A DNA stretch of 64,000 nt from Neolentinus lepideus HHB14362 ss-1 (Eukaryota > Basidiomycota > Agaricomycetes > Gloeophyllales > Gloeophyllaceae), in the NCBI GenBank assembly GCA_001632425.1, contig KV425560.1, positions 220,989-284,988 on the forward strand, written 5' to 3'. The notes under the pieces were generated by a model, which was not told the origin of the DNA, did no database searches, and saw only the letters and a program-made list of their open reading frames with translations. How positions within the stretch are numbered: position 1 is the first letter of the stretch; each line of letters opens with the position of its first letter. The translations under genes and the position numbers were made by a program. This document shows positions 51,960 through 63,587 of the stretch, in pieces.

Positions 51960-52366
51960 TATAAAACTGACCTAGCTATGTCAGTCGCTTTCGATCTGCT
52001 AACGGACGATCGACGCACACACAATCCGAATTCTTGGCAGCGTATTACCCTAGCGTAGCTGTTGAATAGAACGTTCTCAACACTGGATATGGCAGCAGAG
52101 AGCAACCAGGAAAGGTCGAGGTCAAATGGCCCAGAGTGCTAGCAGAAGAGTGGTTGTGCCAGTGGCAAGCCCAAAATATAACACTGTGGGCGCCTATTTA
52201 CTCGTGTTAGGATCTAAAGCTCTTGCCTTTTCTGGACCACTACGCCAGGTCACGTGTTAGCCGACCACAATACATTCGAATGCAAAACGTCTTGACAGAT
52301 ATTATATTTGTACAGCGTCTCTCGACTACAAACGAGCTCCTGATGACTACAGTGTTGCTGACCGCT
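51960..52366. other. Intergenic spacer, 407 bp
   Basis: The promoter of the CDK7 gene and the 3' end of the makorin gene, both on the minus strand. No coding signature, repeat or RNA gene is seen. Confidence 0.5.
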
Positions 52367-54325
52367 TCAATCTCTCCTGGATCGTCCCCGCGTAGAGTTA
52401 CTCCACACGACTCTGCCTCTCCCGTCGCTCACGAATGGCGGCTTAGCGTTAAACTGGATCTCAGGCCTAAGAGGAGCCTCTCCTGGTGCTTGGCCGAACG
52501 GGAGGATCGCGGCTGGAACAGTCGCTGTAACAGAGCTACCAGCTGGAAAAGATGCTTCTGCCTGCGGGTTACTCGACGATGAAGGGTGCTGCTCAGTTCT
52601 CGGCTCGGGAAGATATGCTAACACGAACGGAGGCGATGTCGCACCCGATAACTCAAGGGAAGCAGCCCGATCTGCGAGTGCACTCATGGCATTGCCGTCA
52701 GGTCGCTCATCGACGTCAAGCACACTCGACATCGTGTCTGCTCCCTCCGAGTTGTCGCTACATTCGTGAGCAGGGCCACCGTCATCATCTTCGTCTTCGT
52801 AGCCTCCCGTCTCTTCAGGATCAAAGTAGCTATGCTCGTCATCAAGTTCGATGACATTCGAGCTGAAGCTGGGAAAGCGCGAGGGATGATGGTCTTCAGA
52901 ATCTGACGAACCCAGCTGAGCAGGTTCGAAAGTCGACCTGGTAGCGGTGTTGGGCTCCGAGTCGCTCGGTTCTCCGTAGTCATTACGAGGGGGAAAACGA
53001 GCCCTTATGTCCCTAACCTCTTCAATAACTCGTGCTTGCTCATCGTCCTCAAGTCCATCACGCGCGGCTTGAGCGAGGTTCTCCATGGCAGTCAAACTCG
53101 CAAGGACGCGCGTAGCCTGGCAAACTACTTAAATATAGAATGGGGGTGGCTGTTGTATATTATGACTACTCACCAGTCGTTCAAGCGTCTCCACATCCAC
53201 TCTCTCCCTATCGCGCTCCTCGGATTCCTGCTCGTCATCGTCATCGCTGCCGTCGTCACTGTTGCCTGCTTGCCAGATCAGGTGGGGAATGCTGTCGCTA
53301 ATGGCTTGGATGGTCGCACTTATTTCCTCCCAAGTATCGGCAGATCTAAACAGCCCAGACATACTTGATTCACGATCTAAACGCCTCTTGTGAATCTGCG
53401 TAAACCAACATGAATGCCATCAGAGACGATTTGAGGGGGGATACTGGACAGCTTACGGGGAGATAGTGCCTGAGCCCTTTGTCAAACACATAGGGCGTGC
53501 CGTCTTCGTTCTGATGCTGGTAGAAGCAGTCGCGTCCGAAAGGGCAGAACCTGTCGTTCGGCGGGGATTTTCCGAAATACCTGAAAAATGATAAGATACC
53601 AGGTTGATTGTGGTGTAGTAGACAGAAAGTAAACGGGTGACTTACCGGCAGGGCACTCTAGCCATGCTTTCCTTGTACTTCTGTATGGTGCGCTCCTTAC
53701 CAGGATGGCCTTCGGGATAGTAGAGACTAGAAGGCGCTATGAAACAAGCTTCAACCCGGCAGTACGGACACTTCTTGATGACACCAGAAGAGACTGTCTC
53801 GCTTGACTTATGGCTGGCATCGCGCCATTCACGAATGCACTAAATCAGTGCACGTATCAGTAACCCAATGTATTACTTAATACCGCCGATCAACGCACCT
53901 TGATACAGAAGACATGGCTGCAGCCTACAAGCAGGCCGTACGTGGTCGGCTTCTCATAGCAGATCGAGCACACATCGTCAAAGTCCTCCGAGACAACCTC
54001 ATCAACCGTAGTAGAACTTGAGGACTCTGCGGGCGCCTTGGCCTTTTCAGGGAGGACATGCCTGAACCAACACCGATCGCCCCTGCGGCAGTATCCTGCC
54101 CGCAGCTTGTCAGATACCAAGATCATCTCAAACCAGACTGATAAACACACCTGCAGCGTAATAGACGCATGTCTTGCTCCGATCGTAGGGCGTTATCGTC
54201 TCAGTCTCGCCATGCAAGAACCGGCACTTGTCGCCCGCGAAGCAGCCGCGAGCTGTGTTGTAGTACTTGCAAACGCCGCGTGGCTTGGAGGTTGCTGGGC
54301 GGAAGACCGGAGCCTCGGGATTCAT
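52367..54325 (-). CDS. Makorin-type RING E3 with CCCH zinc fingers
   Basis: It starts at 54325 (MNPEAPVFRPATSKPRG) and ends at TGA 52367-52369. Order: CCCH finger 1 (CKYYNTARGCFAGDKCRFLH), CCCH finger 2 (CVYYAAGYCRRGDRCWFRH), then the RING (CSICYEKP...CSHVFCIKCIREWR...KKCPYCR) and a third CCCH (CRYFGKSPPNDRFCPFGRDC, FYQHQ). The family's Cys-His linker between finger 2 and RING is replaced by a short acidic linker. The C-terminal third is acidic and disordered (EDEDDDGG, SDNSEGAD). Makorins are RNA-binding ubiquitin ligases acting in translation quality control and mRNA regulation. Six exons fit. It is divergent from HFI1 over 197 bp. Confidence 0.92.
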
Positions 54326-54522
54326 CGCACAAAGATGACACAGGCGTTGATGTAGTAATAAGCTTGATAGAAAGAAATATTATGAACCGATAAGGCTGGG
54401 AAGGTGGTACGTTAATGGGTCATATCGTGGCTGAGGGTAAAACGAAGCGCTGGACTTACCGTGGAAACATCGACTGGCAGCCACGGCGAGCCGGCGGCTG
54501 ATCGTCTTGCACCTTGGCCGCG

Positions 54523-55629
54523 ATGTCGCTCTCGTCGACGTCCACGATTAAAAACCAGCTGACGGCTAGCCTCGGGCAGAGGAATCCGCTGTACTGGGAC
54601 ACATTCCAGAGCTATATGAAAGGCGAGATTTCGCGCATCGAGTTCGATGAACAGGTCCGGAAATGCTTGGATAGTGTGGCATTAGGTACGACTGAAGTAT
54701 TTGGATCTATGTTATTTCTGACGCGTCTTGTTCGTAGTGCAGCTGCATAATGCTCTTATCATCTCCTTGTTCGACACGACAACCCACGGCCAAACACCAC
54801 CAACGCCCCCGCCCGAAGTGCCCAAAGCCCCTCCGCGTAAACGTAGAAGGACTCTACCATACCAAGGCCCAGACTCTGCAGACACGCTGCGATCTTCACG
54901 ACTAAAGAAATGGACCATTGGTTTAGGACGACGTGAACGAGAGCGTCTTCATAGCCTGGAGTCAGTAGCACTGTCCTCTGAACGTCGCCCTCGAAGAGAG
55001 AAGGATGAGATCGCGAAGGAGAGAGGTGTTATCCTTCTGCCGGAACGTGGAGGTCCTCTTGTTACTCTTCGATTACTGTATGGGGATTAACAAATGCAAC
55101 AGAGCCGCCTGGAAGTCGCCTGCCACTGCATCTGGCGTCCGTCACGCGAGCGCCTACGCTACAGCACATTTCCGACAGACTCAACCTCATATGTGCCCAA
55201 CACAATCTAGGCCAACCATCCAAGATGGTCGCATCTCTCATGATGCTGGCTTTTGAGGTTTGTTCCCCGTCCCTGGTCATTGTCCCCGAAGCTCACGTAC
55301 ATGCTCAGGCGAAATTGAAGCAGTTGATCACCCAAGCCTTGTCCCTCACCTCCACCTCACACGCTGTCACGTCTATCGCCCCCGCACAACCCCGCACACA
55401 CTCTAGCATCCTCACCGCATCCGCATTCGACTCCCTCTTCACCATCTCACCTTTCGTGTTGCCCAACAGGTCGGCAGCTGCCATGAAACTTGCAGCAGGT
55501 GACAACGACGATTATGAGAACGAGGTCAACGTCCTGAAAGACAAGGAAGTACGGGATGCGAAGTGGCAGATGATGGCGCTGTTGTCTGAGCGGAGTACAG
55601 TGCGGGATGCGCTGCTGAGAGGCAGGTGA
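54523..55629 (+). CDS. HFI1: SAGA complex subunit HFI1/ADA1 (TADA1)
   Basis: It starts at ATG 54523 (MSLSSTSTIKNQLTASLG). The opening block LGQRNPLYWDTFQSYMKGEI followed by SRIEFDEQVRKCL is the SAGA-Tad1 signature. A basic region follows (PRKRRRTLPYQ, LGRRERERLH), then APTLQHISDRLNLICAQHNL and ALREAC-type helices where a histone-fold part lies (MVASLMMLAFEAHVHAQAKL). ADA1 pairs with TAF12 by its histone fold and holds the SAGA core together. The C-terminus ends STVRDALLRGR at TGA 55627-55629. Three short introns are needed; the one near 55,040-55,102 was placed by frame. Confidence 0.85.
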
Positions 55630-55887
55630 TCCATTCACTAATCACTCTACAAAGATTACCAGTTTCACCTCATCTCTATGGTCTGTCCTCTGCCGTAAGA
55701 ATACCCCGGATCCGTTGTATTGCTATCAAATGTCTATCTCGCTGTGATTTGCATTGTACTTTTATTGCTCTATTTTGCCCGTCAACGTATGGCAACCGAA
55801 CACATTAGTGACCGGTACCGGACTCGATACAGACATGGCTCCAAGCCCTTTGACGCCGACCAGTATTTGTCAGGTCAAGCCCAGCAC

Positions 55888-56526
55888 ATGGCAGCGGACT
55901 CCTCTCTCCCTCCTCTCTCCCTTATTATTTCATCCACGCCAGAGTCTACGCTCTATCTCAGCAACGCTCTTGCGCTCCTTTTTGAGCCTTCAACGCTTCT
56001 CTTCTCCGACCTCATACCAGAGCTTGAAGCAACTCTCCGCAAACCTACGTCTGCGATTACCACTTATACCGCACTCATCGACAAGACACTCGAAATAATC
56101 AGAGCATGGCCGGACGAACTGAAGGCCAAATTCGTTGGCGCGCACCCGCGAATAGGGGAGGTGAAGGGGCTGTCTGCATTCAGCGCAAAGGAGCAGGGAC
56201 AAGCGAACGGGAACGCTGGCTCTAGCGTGGCTGCGACATCTCCGATGGTCCTAGAGCGTCTCGCCCACCTCAACGCATGCTATGAGCGCCGATACCCAGG
56301 CTTACGCTACATCACCTTCGTGAACGGTCGATCGCGGGCTGTCATTGCGGAAGAGATGGAGGGTGTGCTGGGCATCCCACATTCCCTGAGTCTTGACCAA
56401 CCGCCGGCGGAGGCTTTGGGTGTTGTAGAGGTTGGCAGCGCAGAGTGGCGGAGTGAGCTCAACAGGGCGGTGGAGGACGTGGGGAGGATCGCGAAGAGCA
56501 GGCTGAGCGCGTTGGGAATGCAGTGA
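55888..56526 (+). CDS. OHCU-decarboxylase-domain protein (ureide/purine catabolism type)
   Basis: A single-exon frame with stop TGA 56524-56526. ATG 55888 (MAADSSLPPLSLIISSTP) gives the usual family N-terminus; an in-frame ATG at 55789 would add 33 residues and is the alternative start. Conserved elements are ALALLFEPSTLLFSDLIPEL, then FVGAHPRIGEVKGLSAFSAK followed by EQ, and YITFVNGRSRAVIAEEM. The His of GAHPRIGE, the Glu before Gln in SAFSAKEQ, and the Arg of FVNGRS match the active-site positions of 2-oxo-4-hydroxy-4-carboxy-5-ureidoimidazoline decarboxylase. That enzyme makes S-allantoin from uric acid products. Fungal single-domain members are common; their enzyme activity is inferred. 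No peroxisomal tail is seen (ends LSALGMQ). Confidence 0.85.
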   Translation: MAADSSLPPLSLIISSTPESTLYLSNALALLFEPSTLLFSDLIPELEATLRKPTSAITTYTALIDKTLEIIRAWPDELKAKFVGAHPRIGEVKGLSAFSAKEQGQANGNAGSSVAATSPMVLERLAHLNACYERRYPGLRYITFVNGRSRAVIAEEMEGVLGIPHSLSLDQPPAEALGVVEVGSAEWRSELNRAVEDVGRIAKSRLSALGMQ

Positions 56527-56676
56527 TGATATCTAATTCTAAACTCGCGCAGGCCAAGGCAAGTAGTAGTGATAACAATGTACAACAGGGTGGCGTTTAT
56601 GGATGTCAGGCGTTTATGTCCAAGAAGAGAATAGCAAATGTAGGACCCGTCCGTCCCACAAATGAGATATGATACA

Positions 56677-57514
56677 TTACACAGCAATGCACGTCGGCGA
56701 ATTATACTCTTTAAGACGCGCGGGTGCTGTGGGCTTCCCTTTGCTATAACAGAGTAGTAGATCAGTGATCAGAACTGATTGCAATGGCATGTTCAGATGA
56801 CGACGCACCCGCAACGCCTCCAGCTTCCTCGCCTCCCACTCCGGGTTCGCCTCCCGCAAGCCCTTGAGCAAGTCATCAACCATCCCGTTGAGCTTCTGCT
56901 GAGTCTGGCTGATCTCCTGGAGTGTGACGTTTAGCTGCTCGGCGGACTTCTTAATGTGCTCTGCATATGTGGTATCGAATTCCCGTTCTCGTCCAGTCTG
57001 CACGGGGACGCAAGTCAGTGTGTGCATGCAATTTAGACATTTGCAGTCGGAAGATGGAAGATGCGACTCACTCTGAGGAAGCGAGCTGCAGCTTCGAGGC
57101 GCATGTCATATGCCTGAGTTTCATGTCGAGATGAGGATGAGATGGATGGAGCGGCTGCATCTGGCCGGACTTACCCTGCGCTTCGCTGGGTCACTCAATG
57201 TTTCGAAAGCTTCATGGAGCTGAGAGTACATTAGTCCCAATGTCAAAGTTGCAGAGAGAAAGATCAACGCACATTCCGGAACTTTGTCTCCGCAGCCTTC
57301 CTGTCCCAGAGGGTAGCATCAGGGCCCAGTTTGTCAGGATGGGTGGTTAGAGCTTTCTTCTTGAACCCCAATCGAACTGACAACCCAGATTCCAACGTAA
57401 GTCGAACACGAGGTCAGTTGGTGACCCTTGCCTCTACTACGTAAAATGTTGCTCGCCTTCATCCGGAGTCGCACACTTGGGGATGCCCAATAGGTCATAA
57501 AAGGTCATAGCCAT
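56677..57514 (-). CDS. Small J-domain protein
   Basis: It starts at 57514 (MAMTFYDLLGIPKCATPDE). After short introns the J domain continues VRLGFKKKALTTHPDKLGPD with the HPD motif, then KAAETKFRNLHEAFETLSDP and AYDMRLEAAARFLR. A coiled-coil tail follows (SAEQLNVTLQEISQTQQKL) and the protein ends SPTCIAV at TAA 56677-56679. There is no Gly/Phe region or zinc centre, so this is a class III J-protein whose partner Hsp70 is unknown. The transposon island begins about 40 bp upstream of its start codon, so its promoter has probably been displaced or replaced. Confidence 0.82.
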
Positions 57515-57850
57515 GTTGTGGCAAGGCCATAGAACGCACGCGCTGCGGACCGTACACCCCAGTGAAAAGCGGCGCGAGGCTGCTCGTTTTCCCTCGCTTT
57601 ATCTCTAATAGTTTTGCCATGTCTCGAATTTCCTCTTTAAATCTCTATTTACCTCTAATTCTTCTCGAAAATCGGCTGAGATTGTAAGAAAAAAGTGTTC
57701 GATTCGTTTTCTGTTTTCGTGAGTGAAGAATTTTGGCACCGATCACGAAATTGTTGGCCACATTGATTGCACTAAGTCCAAATCTTCTTGTGCATACCTC
57801 GTTACACTCAGTTCTCTGATTTACCTACATATTCAAACTATTTCTTAGAG

Positions 57851-58284
57851 ATGCCTGGTGATGCACAAGAGGCTGGGCCTAGTAATCCGCGCAAGATTTG
57901 TGGATGCACAAAGTACTGTAACGGAGATAAACAGAAAACAATACCTCTTCGAACATGGTACAACCACGCCAAGGCCCGGCAAGACGACAATACCACTCAG
58001 AGCACGAAGAACTTCTTCGCGCTGCACGCACTCAAGCGCGCTGCTAAATCGGCACCGGGAGATGTTACGCTACGCAAACGTGCTCGTGCCAACACCTTAC
58101 CAGGACCCTCGACTCCTGCTCGCACGCATCAGAGTAATGAAGCACCTGATTTGCAAGCGGGCACTGGCGTACCTGACTTGTTTCCTGAAGATGTGCCGAC
58201 TGGATCTCCAGATGACGCTGTCTCAGGTGAAACCCATTCTGGCGAAGCTGCCGCCAGTCCTCTTCCCTCTCTGTCTACTTCTGG
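57851..58284 (+). pseudogene. tnp2-like transposase, 5' part before the insertion
   Basis: ATG 57851 opens MPGDAQEAGPSNPRKICGCT. The small Cys-containing N-terminal motif (CGCTKYCNGDKQKTIPLRTW then YNHAKAR) is usual for basidiomycete tnp2-type transposases, where a zinc-knuckle-like head precedes the catalytic domain. The frame remains open to the insertion point at TTCTGG 58279-58284, then runs into foreign sequence and stops at TAA 58325-58327. Frame phase at 58284 matches that at 60753. Confidence 0.75.
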
Positions 58285-60746
58285 CGAGAATTCATCAGGA
58301 AAAACCTCCCGAGCTAATCACATCTAATTCACATCTGATTCGACAAAATCTGTTTGATGTAGATAATTTATATAATTGAACATAATAAGAACATAATAAG
58401 TTTGAATTTGTTGTGATTACATGACTAGCTTTTTTACTATATGATATAATCTAGCACCTGGTGGGATGAGAAAACCAACAAGCTGCACTGGTGCAAAGAG
58501 AAATCCAACAAACTACACTGGGCACCAGCACTCGATCACTCCAACAACCCGTCCACACCAAAACACAACCATAAACCATACTCACGCCCCCCTCCTCACC
58601 CATCAGCTACTTCTCAACCATTCCCTGCTTATCGCCCTCCAGCCAGTGCACCGGTGTCTCCCAGAATGCACGCCTTGGGATGGCGAGGATGGAAAGGTGG
58701 TGCACGAGGAGGTGGTGGAGGGTCGTGAGTGAGGGGAGGAAGGGAGGGAGGGTCTGATCTACAAAGGAGGATAGTTACGAGTGAAGGCGAGAGGGTGAGG
58801 GGGGATGGGCGGGTTGGCAGGGAGGAGCAAGGCTATGGCGCCCGGTGAGAACCTCCGAGGGGGGCGGCACACACTGCACAAAGTCGAACTCGAGGTGGCG
58901 GTGCCGTGATGTGCCTATTGACGTGGAGGGTGGCCCAGTGGTAGCGCGAGTCAGTGAGGCGGGGGACAAGGGCCCAGATAGGGATGGCACAGGGACGAGT
59001 GTGACTCTCGGTGGCAGTAGGATGTTGTCGTCGGATGGCAGGGTGCACAGGAAGTGCACGGCGAGGACGTTTGTGAGCGCGTTGAGCCACGGCAGCAGTG
59101 CGCCGTCAACCCTGCACCCAATTAGCATTCACCATGCCAATATGCAGACACGGACACTCACCCGAGCGGATGCTGGTCGTCGCCCTCACCCCTCTGCACA
59201 AGCACGCGTCCGGGGCTGCAAGTCATGTTAGTGTACCGAGCGGCTGAAGTCAAACCACTCACTTAGAATCCGAAGATATTATTTTGTAATAGTTCCGAGC
59301 GTGGGATTCCTTGGTCTGGATGCAGGAGCCGAGACCAGAAATCGTGAGACGCGTGTCATTAAGCGCGATCACATGACTTCGTTGATTCCAAAAATTGAAC
59401 TCCGCCTTCAACTTAGACCCTTTGCGAGCTGCGACTCCTTCCTTGTTCTTTTCCTTGTCCCTCGGCGCTGCACCCAGCGCGCTCGCACACTCTTTCATAG
59501 CAGATCGCTGTTCCCGTGTCCCATAACAATTAGCTGCAGTCTCACCCCTACCCCCGGCCCCTGCTATCTGCATAGCCCGGAGATGGGCATCTCTACCTGG
59601 CCGGTGCATGCCCGCCTTCTTAACTGCTTGAAGAGAAGAACCCCAACCCTGTTTCTCGTATTCTAGAGCCTTTATTCTGGTATTCAACTCAGGCGTGGTT
59701 CTTGGAGTCTCCACGCAACACCGCGAGCCGATTCCGAACGAGGACCTTTGCCGTTTTCATCGAGGTTCGTCACGTGCACGAGCTCGTCTGCCAGGCTGAA
59801 TCTTATGTCCAGGTCGACGAGGAGCACGAATACGAGTATGATGACGTGCAAGCCTGCACAGAGTGAGTGTCCTTCTTTTCCACGATGGCATCTGAAATCA
59901 TGGTAGGCTCTCAAGCGCTCGTGTCCTTGCCCTGTGGCATCCATCAGTGACAACCTGACGTTCTCTTTGACAATGTTGCTGCGCTCAGGTCGTGATTGGA
60001 GGCAACTGAGGTGCGGCAGGAGAGGAGATGAAGGAGCTACTGGGGTGAGTGGCTCTGTGTCATTCGGAGACCAACACTGACTTGTTCCTCACCAGTGATA
60101 GTGTGCCCCGGGTACCTGATACCTCGTGTATGTTCTGCGGTAAGTGTTCTCATATATGCCTGGGCATATTACCAATCATGTGCTGTAGATTGATATTACT
60201 ATTGACGAATAGAGCTCCGTTGACTATGAACCTAAGGTCTATATCAGTATGCTAAGTCAGGACTGTTGCGGCGCCCCCGCTACTACTGAACTACAAATTA
60301 CCTCTTCTAGACAGCGCAGTGACTATCACATTTGGCACAGTTGCACGTTTCTAACTTTATCATGTTGCTGCAGGCCTGCAAATGGGTTGGGTGCTGTGGT
60401 GACTAGTCGGTAGCTGGATGCTGTCAGGATTCTAGGAAGAAAGTCACAATTTTCATTGTTCTTTTGTTTGTGTATGTATATCGTGCATTTGTATGTACAT
60501 AGAAGCTAATAAATCTGGTATTATCGCAACTGAATGTCTTCGTCCAACATGATAATAATTTTATTAGATCTGAGGTCGATGTAGTTAGGACTGATCATAT
60601 GAAATTAGGACTGATCATGCAGAATCAGCTGAGGGACCAGCCTCAGTGGCATGATCAGACATGACAGGTGAATTTGTTTAATCAGGTATGATTCGACTGT
60701 ATTAGACGCGATATGATATGATTAGCGCGGGAGGGTTTTCCTGATG
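58285..60746 (+). mobile_element. Nested DNA element, about 2.46 kb, inserted in the transposase gene
   Basis: The ends are inverted repeats: CATCAGGAAAAACCTCCCG starts at 58293, and its near-perfect complement (cgggagggttttcctgatg) ends at 60746. Similarity goes on inward (GAGCTAATCAcAT / complement of ATgATTAGCGC). TTCTGG stands just before the left end (58279-58284) and just after the right end (60747-60752), possibly a target-site duplication. Eight bases (CGAGAATT) separate the left TTCTGG from the CATCAGG repeat, so the exact left edge is unsure. Subterminal DNA has repeated ggactgatcat motifs (60,589 and 60,608). No transposase was recognised inside, so it is probably non-autonomous. 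Confidence 0.75.
58775..59714 (-). CDS. Unrecognised intron-bearing open frame inside the nested element
   Basis: A minus-strand chain of three exons keeps frame across two well-formed introns: 59217-59262 (gtgagt...ctaac...ttgcag) and 59112-59161 (gtgagt...ggtgcag). Visible segments are LTISGLGSCIQTKESHARNY, then SNPGRVLVQRGEGDDQHPLG, then DGALLPWLNALTNVLAVHF, ending at a stop at 58775. The first part is Ala/Lys-rich. No domain is recognised. It may be a captured host-gene fragment or a cargo gene of the element. The true start is not defined; 59714 is only the upstream limit of the open frame. Confidence 0.3.
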
Positions 60747-60752
60747 TTCTGG

Positions 60753-63555
60753 ATCGCATGAAGACACAGAAGAGCAATTTGATGAGCAACCGGATCCTGG
60801 GAGCTTCGAAGATAATCAGCGTCAAGATGACTTGCACCCGAATACACCTCCAGGAACTGGTAATGACAGAGAAGAGAGACAGCACACCCATGGGGATCTC
60901 GAGGATGACACCTGTCATCTTGAAGAGATACAAATTACACGGGACTTCATCCGGCTTCTCAAGAACGCAACTCTTGATGACCCGAAGCACTCTGGACTCT
61001 CTGCTCATGTCTTAGAGCATCTCCGTGATCCTCCTCAGAGCCCTGTCAATGTCAGCGACCCTGACCTTTGGCTCTCACTCGAGATCTACTTGGCTATCCA
61101 AAATGCTTCAATAAAGACATATAATTCTGTCCGAGACGCAATTCTTCGCTGCTACCCAGACTCCGACATATACTCCTATGACCGGATCAAGCGTCGAGTT
61201 GCCGAGCTGAGTGGTGTCTACCCGGTGGTCTATGACATGTGCATTAATAGCTGTGTTGCTTTCACTGGTCCGTGGGTCGACAAAGAAAAATGTCCATACT
61301 GTAATGAGGAGAGATACGACCCTGTCAAAAGTAAGGGCAACAAGAAGGTACCACGACAAGAATTCTATACAATACCCATTGGCCCGCAGCTACAGGCTCT
61401 GTGGCAAACACCCGAGAGCGCAGAAAATATGTCCTACCAACGTCAGGCCACGGATGCCGTCATGGCTGAAATGGAGGCAACCGACGGTGAGCTGAAAGAA
61501 TTCGTCGACCTCATCAGCGGCAGCGACTACCTCGAAGCGGTTGCAGATGGGAAGATTACAGACGATGATATGGTACTGTTGTTCTCAACGGATGGTGCCC
61601 AGTTATATCAAAACAAAGCTTCTGATACGTGGATCTATATCTGGGTTGTTGGCGACCTCTCACCAGATCTTCGGTACAAGAAGAAGCACATCCTCCCCGG
61701 TGGTTTTATCCCTGGTCCGAACAAACCGAAGAACCTCGACTCGTTCATATTTCCGGGACTCTTCCATCTTGCCGCACTACAAATTGAAGGCCTTCGTGTC
61801 TGGGATGCTTCTCGTGATCGTGTCTTCACATCATTCTTGTGGTTTCTGCTTGGTTTAGCCGATGGACCTGCCATGGCGATGTTGAATGGTCAGGTCGGAC
61901 ATCATGGTCATCGAGCTTGCCGGCACTACTGTCCCCTCCTTGGACGCCAAAAGCCTGATGGGACACACTATTATCCTGCACTTCTCAAGCCAGATGGGCC
62001 TGCAGTTGAAGGATGTGATCACCCTGATGTATGTCTATCTGAAGTAGTCAAGCGGTCGGGGCAGGACTACAATACCAACCTCCGGTTAGTCGAGGCATCT
62101 CCAAATCAAACACAGTATGAACGTCGACGACTCGAGACAGGAATTTGCAAACCAAGTCTCTTCAGTGGTTTGTCCCGTAGCTTCGGGTGTCCTAGCACGT
62201 GGGGCCCAGATATCATGCACCTTCTTGCTCTCAACCTCCCAGACTTGTTTGTACCTCTTTGGCATGGAACACTCCGCTGTGAACCTGGAGATGATAAGGC
62301 AAATTGGCCGTGGGCTGTACTCAAAGGAGATGTCTGGAAATGCCATGGCGAGACAGTTGCGAACACAACCCCATATCTGCCAGGATCATTTGATCGTCCA
62401 CCTCGAAACCCTGTGGAGAAGATCAGTAGCAGATACAAATCATGGGAGTATACACTGTGGCTGATCGCTATGGGCCCTGCTCTGCTCTACGGTGTCCTCC
62501 CAGACAAGTACTGGAGACATTTCTGTAAACTCGTTTATGGCATCAGAATCATGTCTCAGCGATCCATCTCAGTCTCTGAGCTGCAGTTTGCTCACGCAGC
62601 AATTCTGGAGTTTGTTTACGATTTCGAAGCATTATACTATCAGCGGAAAATATCGCGATTACACATGGTGCGCCCATCCATCCATGGCTTGGCTCATATG
62701 GGCCCAGAAACAACCCGTATTGGTCCCCTGATTGGCTGTAGCCAGTATCCAATGGAAAGATTGATAGGTGATCTCGGAGGAGAAGTCAGGCAGCCATCTA
62801 ATCCCTTCGCCAATCTGTCACAGCGCGGTCTTCTACGCTCGCAAACCAATGCATTGAAGGCCATGGTTCCTGGTCTTGACTGCTCCGATCGATTAGTGCG
62901 AGGTGCAGTCAATCTTGGAGATAACTATGTCCTCATGCACGCACGAGACAAATATGCACGTGTTCCTCGGCAATGTGAGCTCCTTGCAGTTCATCGCTAC
63001 TATGAAGAGGCTGGTTCGAATGAGCGTCCCGAGAAGATATTTCGTTGGGCTCGTTTGAGTCTTCCCACTGGGCAGGTCGCACGGTCTGCTTGGAAAGAAA
63101 GACCAAAACCACTCAGGAAGCTTCGCACTGCCCGCAATGTGAAGGTACCATACATATCTCATCGAGGGTGAGAATGGACACTCATATGCATCTCTCAGTT
63201 ACATTTTCAGGGCTCGGTGCGATTCGCTGAAGTGCTATACTACCTGATCCTCACAGTCAATGACGTGGATCACTATGTTGCCGTCGTATGTCTGTACAGC
63301 CTCCCAGATCCAAGGCTCCTTGCCGAATCCCACCAGACTTTTCTCTCTTGCACCCATCTGGGTGATGACAGCCCTGTGATTGTCGATGTGAAAGACATCA
63401 AGTCAGTGGTTGCAATGATACCACATCCTGCCGCGGTTGGAAATGAACCAATCAAGAGATGGTTTGTTGCAGAAAAGCCAGGTTTAGACATCTCTATGAT
63501 GCAGGGGGGGCGTGAAGCAGATACTGAGGGTGCTCATGATGACAATAATGAGTAG
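60753..63555 (+). pseudogene. tnp2-like transposase, 3' part with catalytic domain
   Basis: The frame is open from the insertion boundary (GSHEDTEEQFDE...) to an intron at about 63,144-63,210, then to TAG 63553-63555. An acidic head is followed by YPVVYDMCINSCVAFTG and a Cys pair (CPYCNEERYD), then the core: FSTDGAQLYQNKASDTWIYI, GGFIPGPNKPKNLDSFIFPG, ADGPAMAMLNGQVGHHG, CRHYCPLLGR, and DIMHLLALNLPDLFVPLWHG. SxDGAQLY, the HHGxxxCRxxC motif and xDIMH fit the DDE-type core of tnp2 transposases. No internal stop or frameshift is seen in over 2.4 kb, so the copy was probably intact before the nested insertion. Confidence 0.88.
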
Positions 63556-63587
63556 AATTACATTCGACAGCATATATATTTGACTAC

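Noticed and set aside
60832..60900. Start of the transposase at a TTG/ATG near 60,832
   Set aside because: The frame is open further upstream to the insertion edge and joins the 5' half in phase, so this is not a true start.
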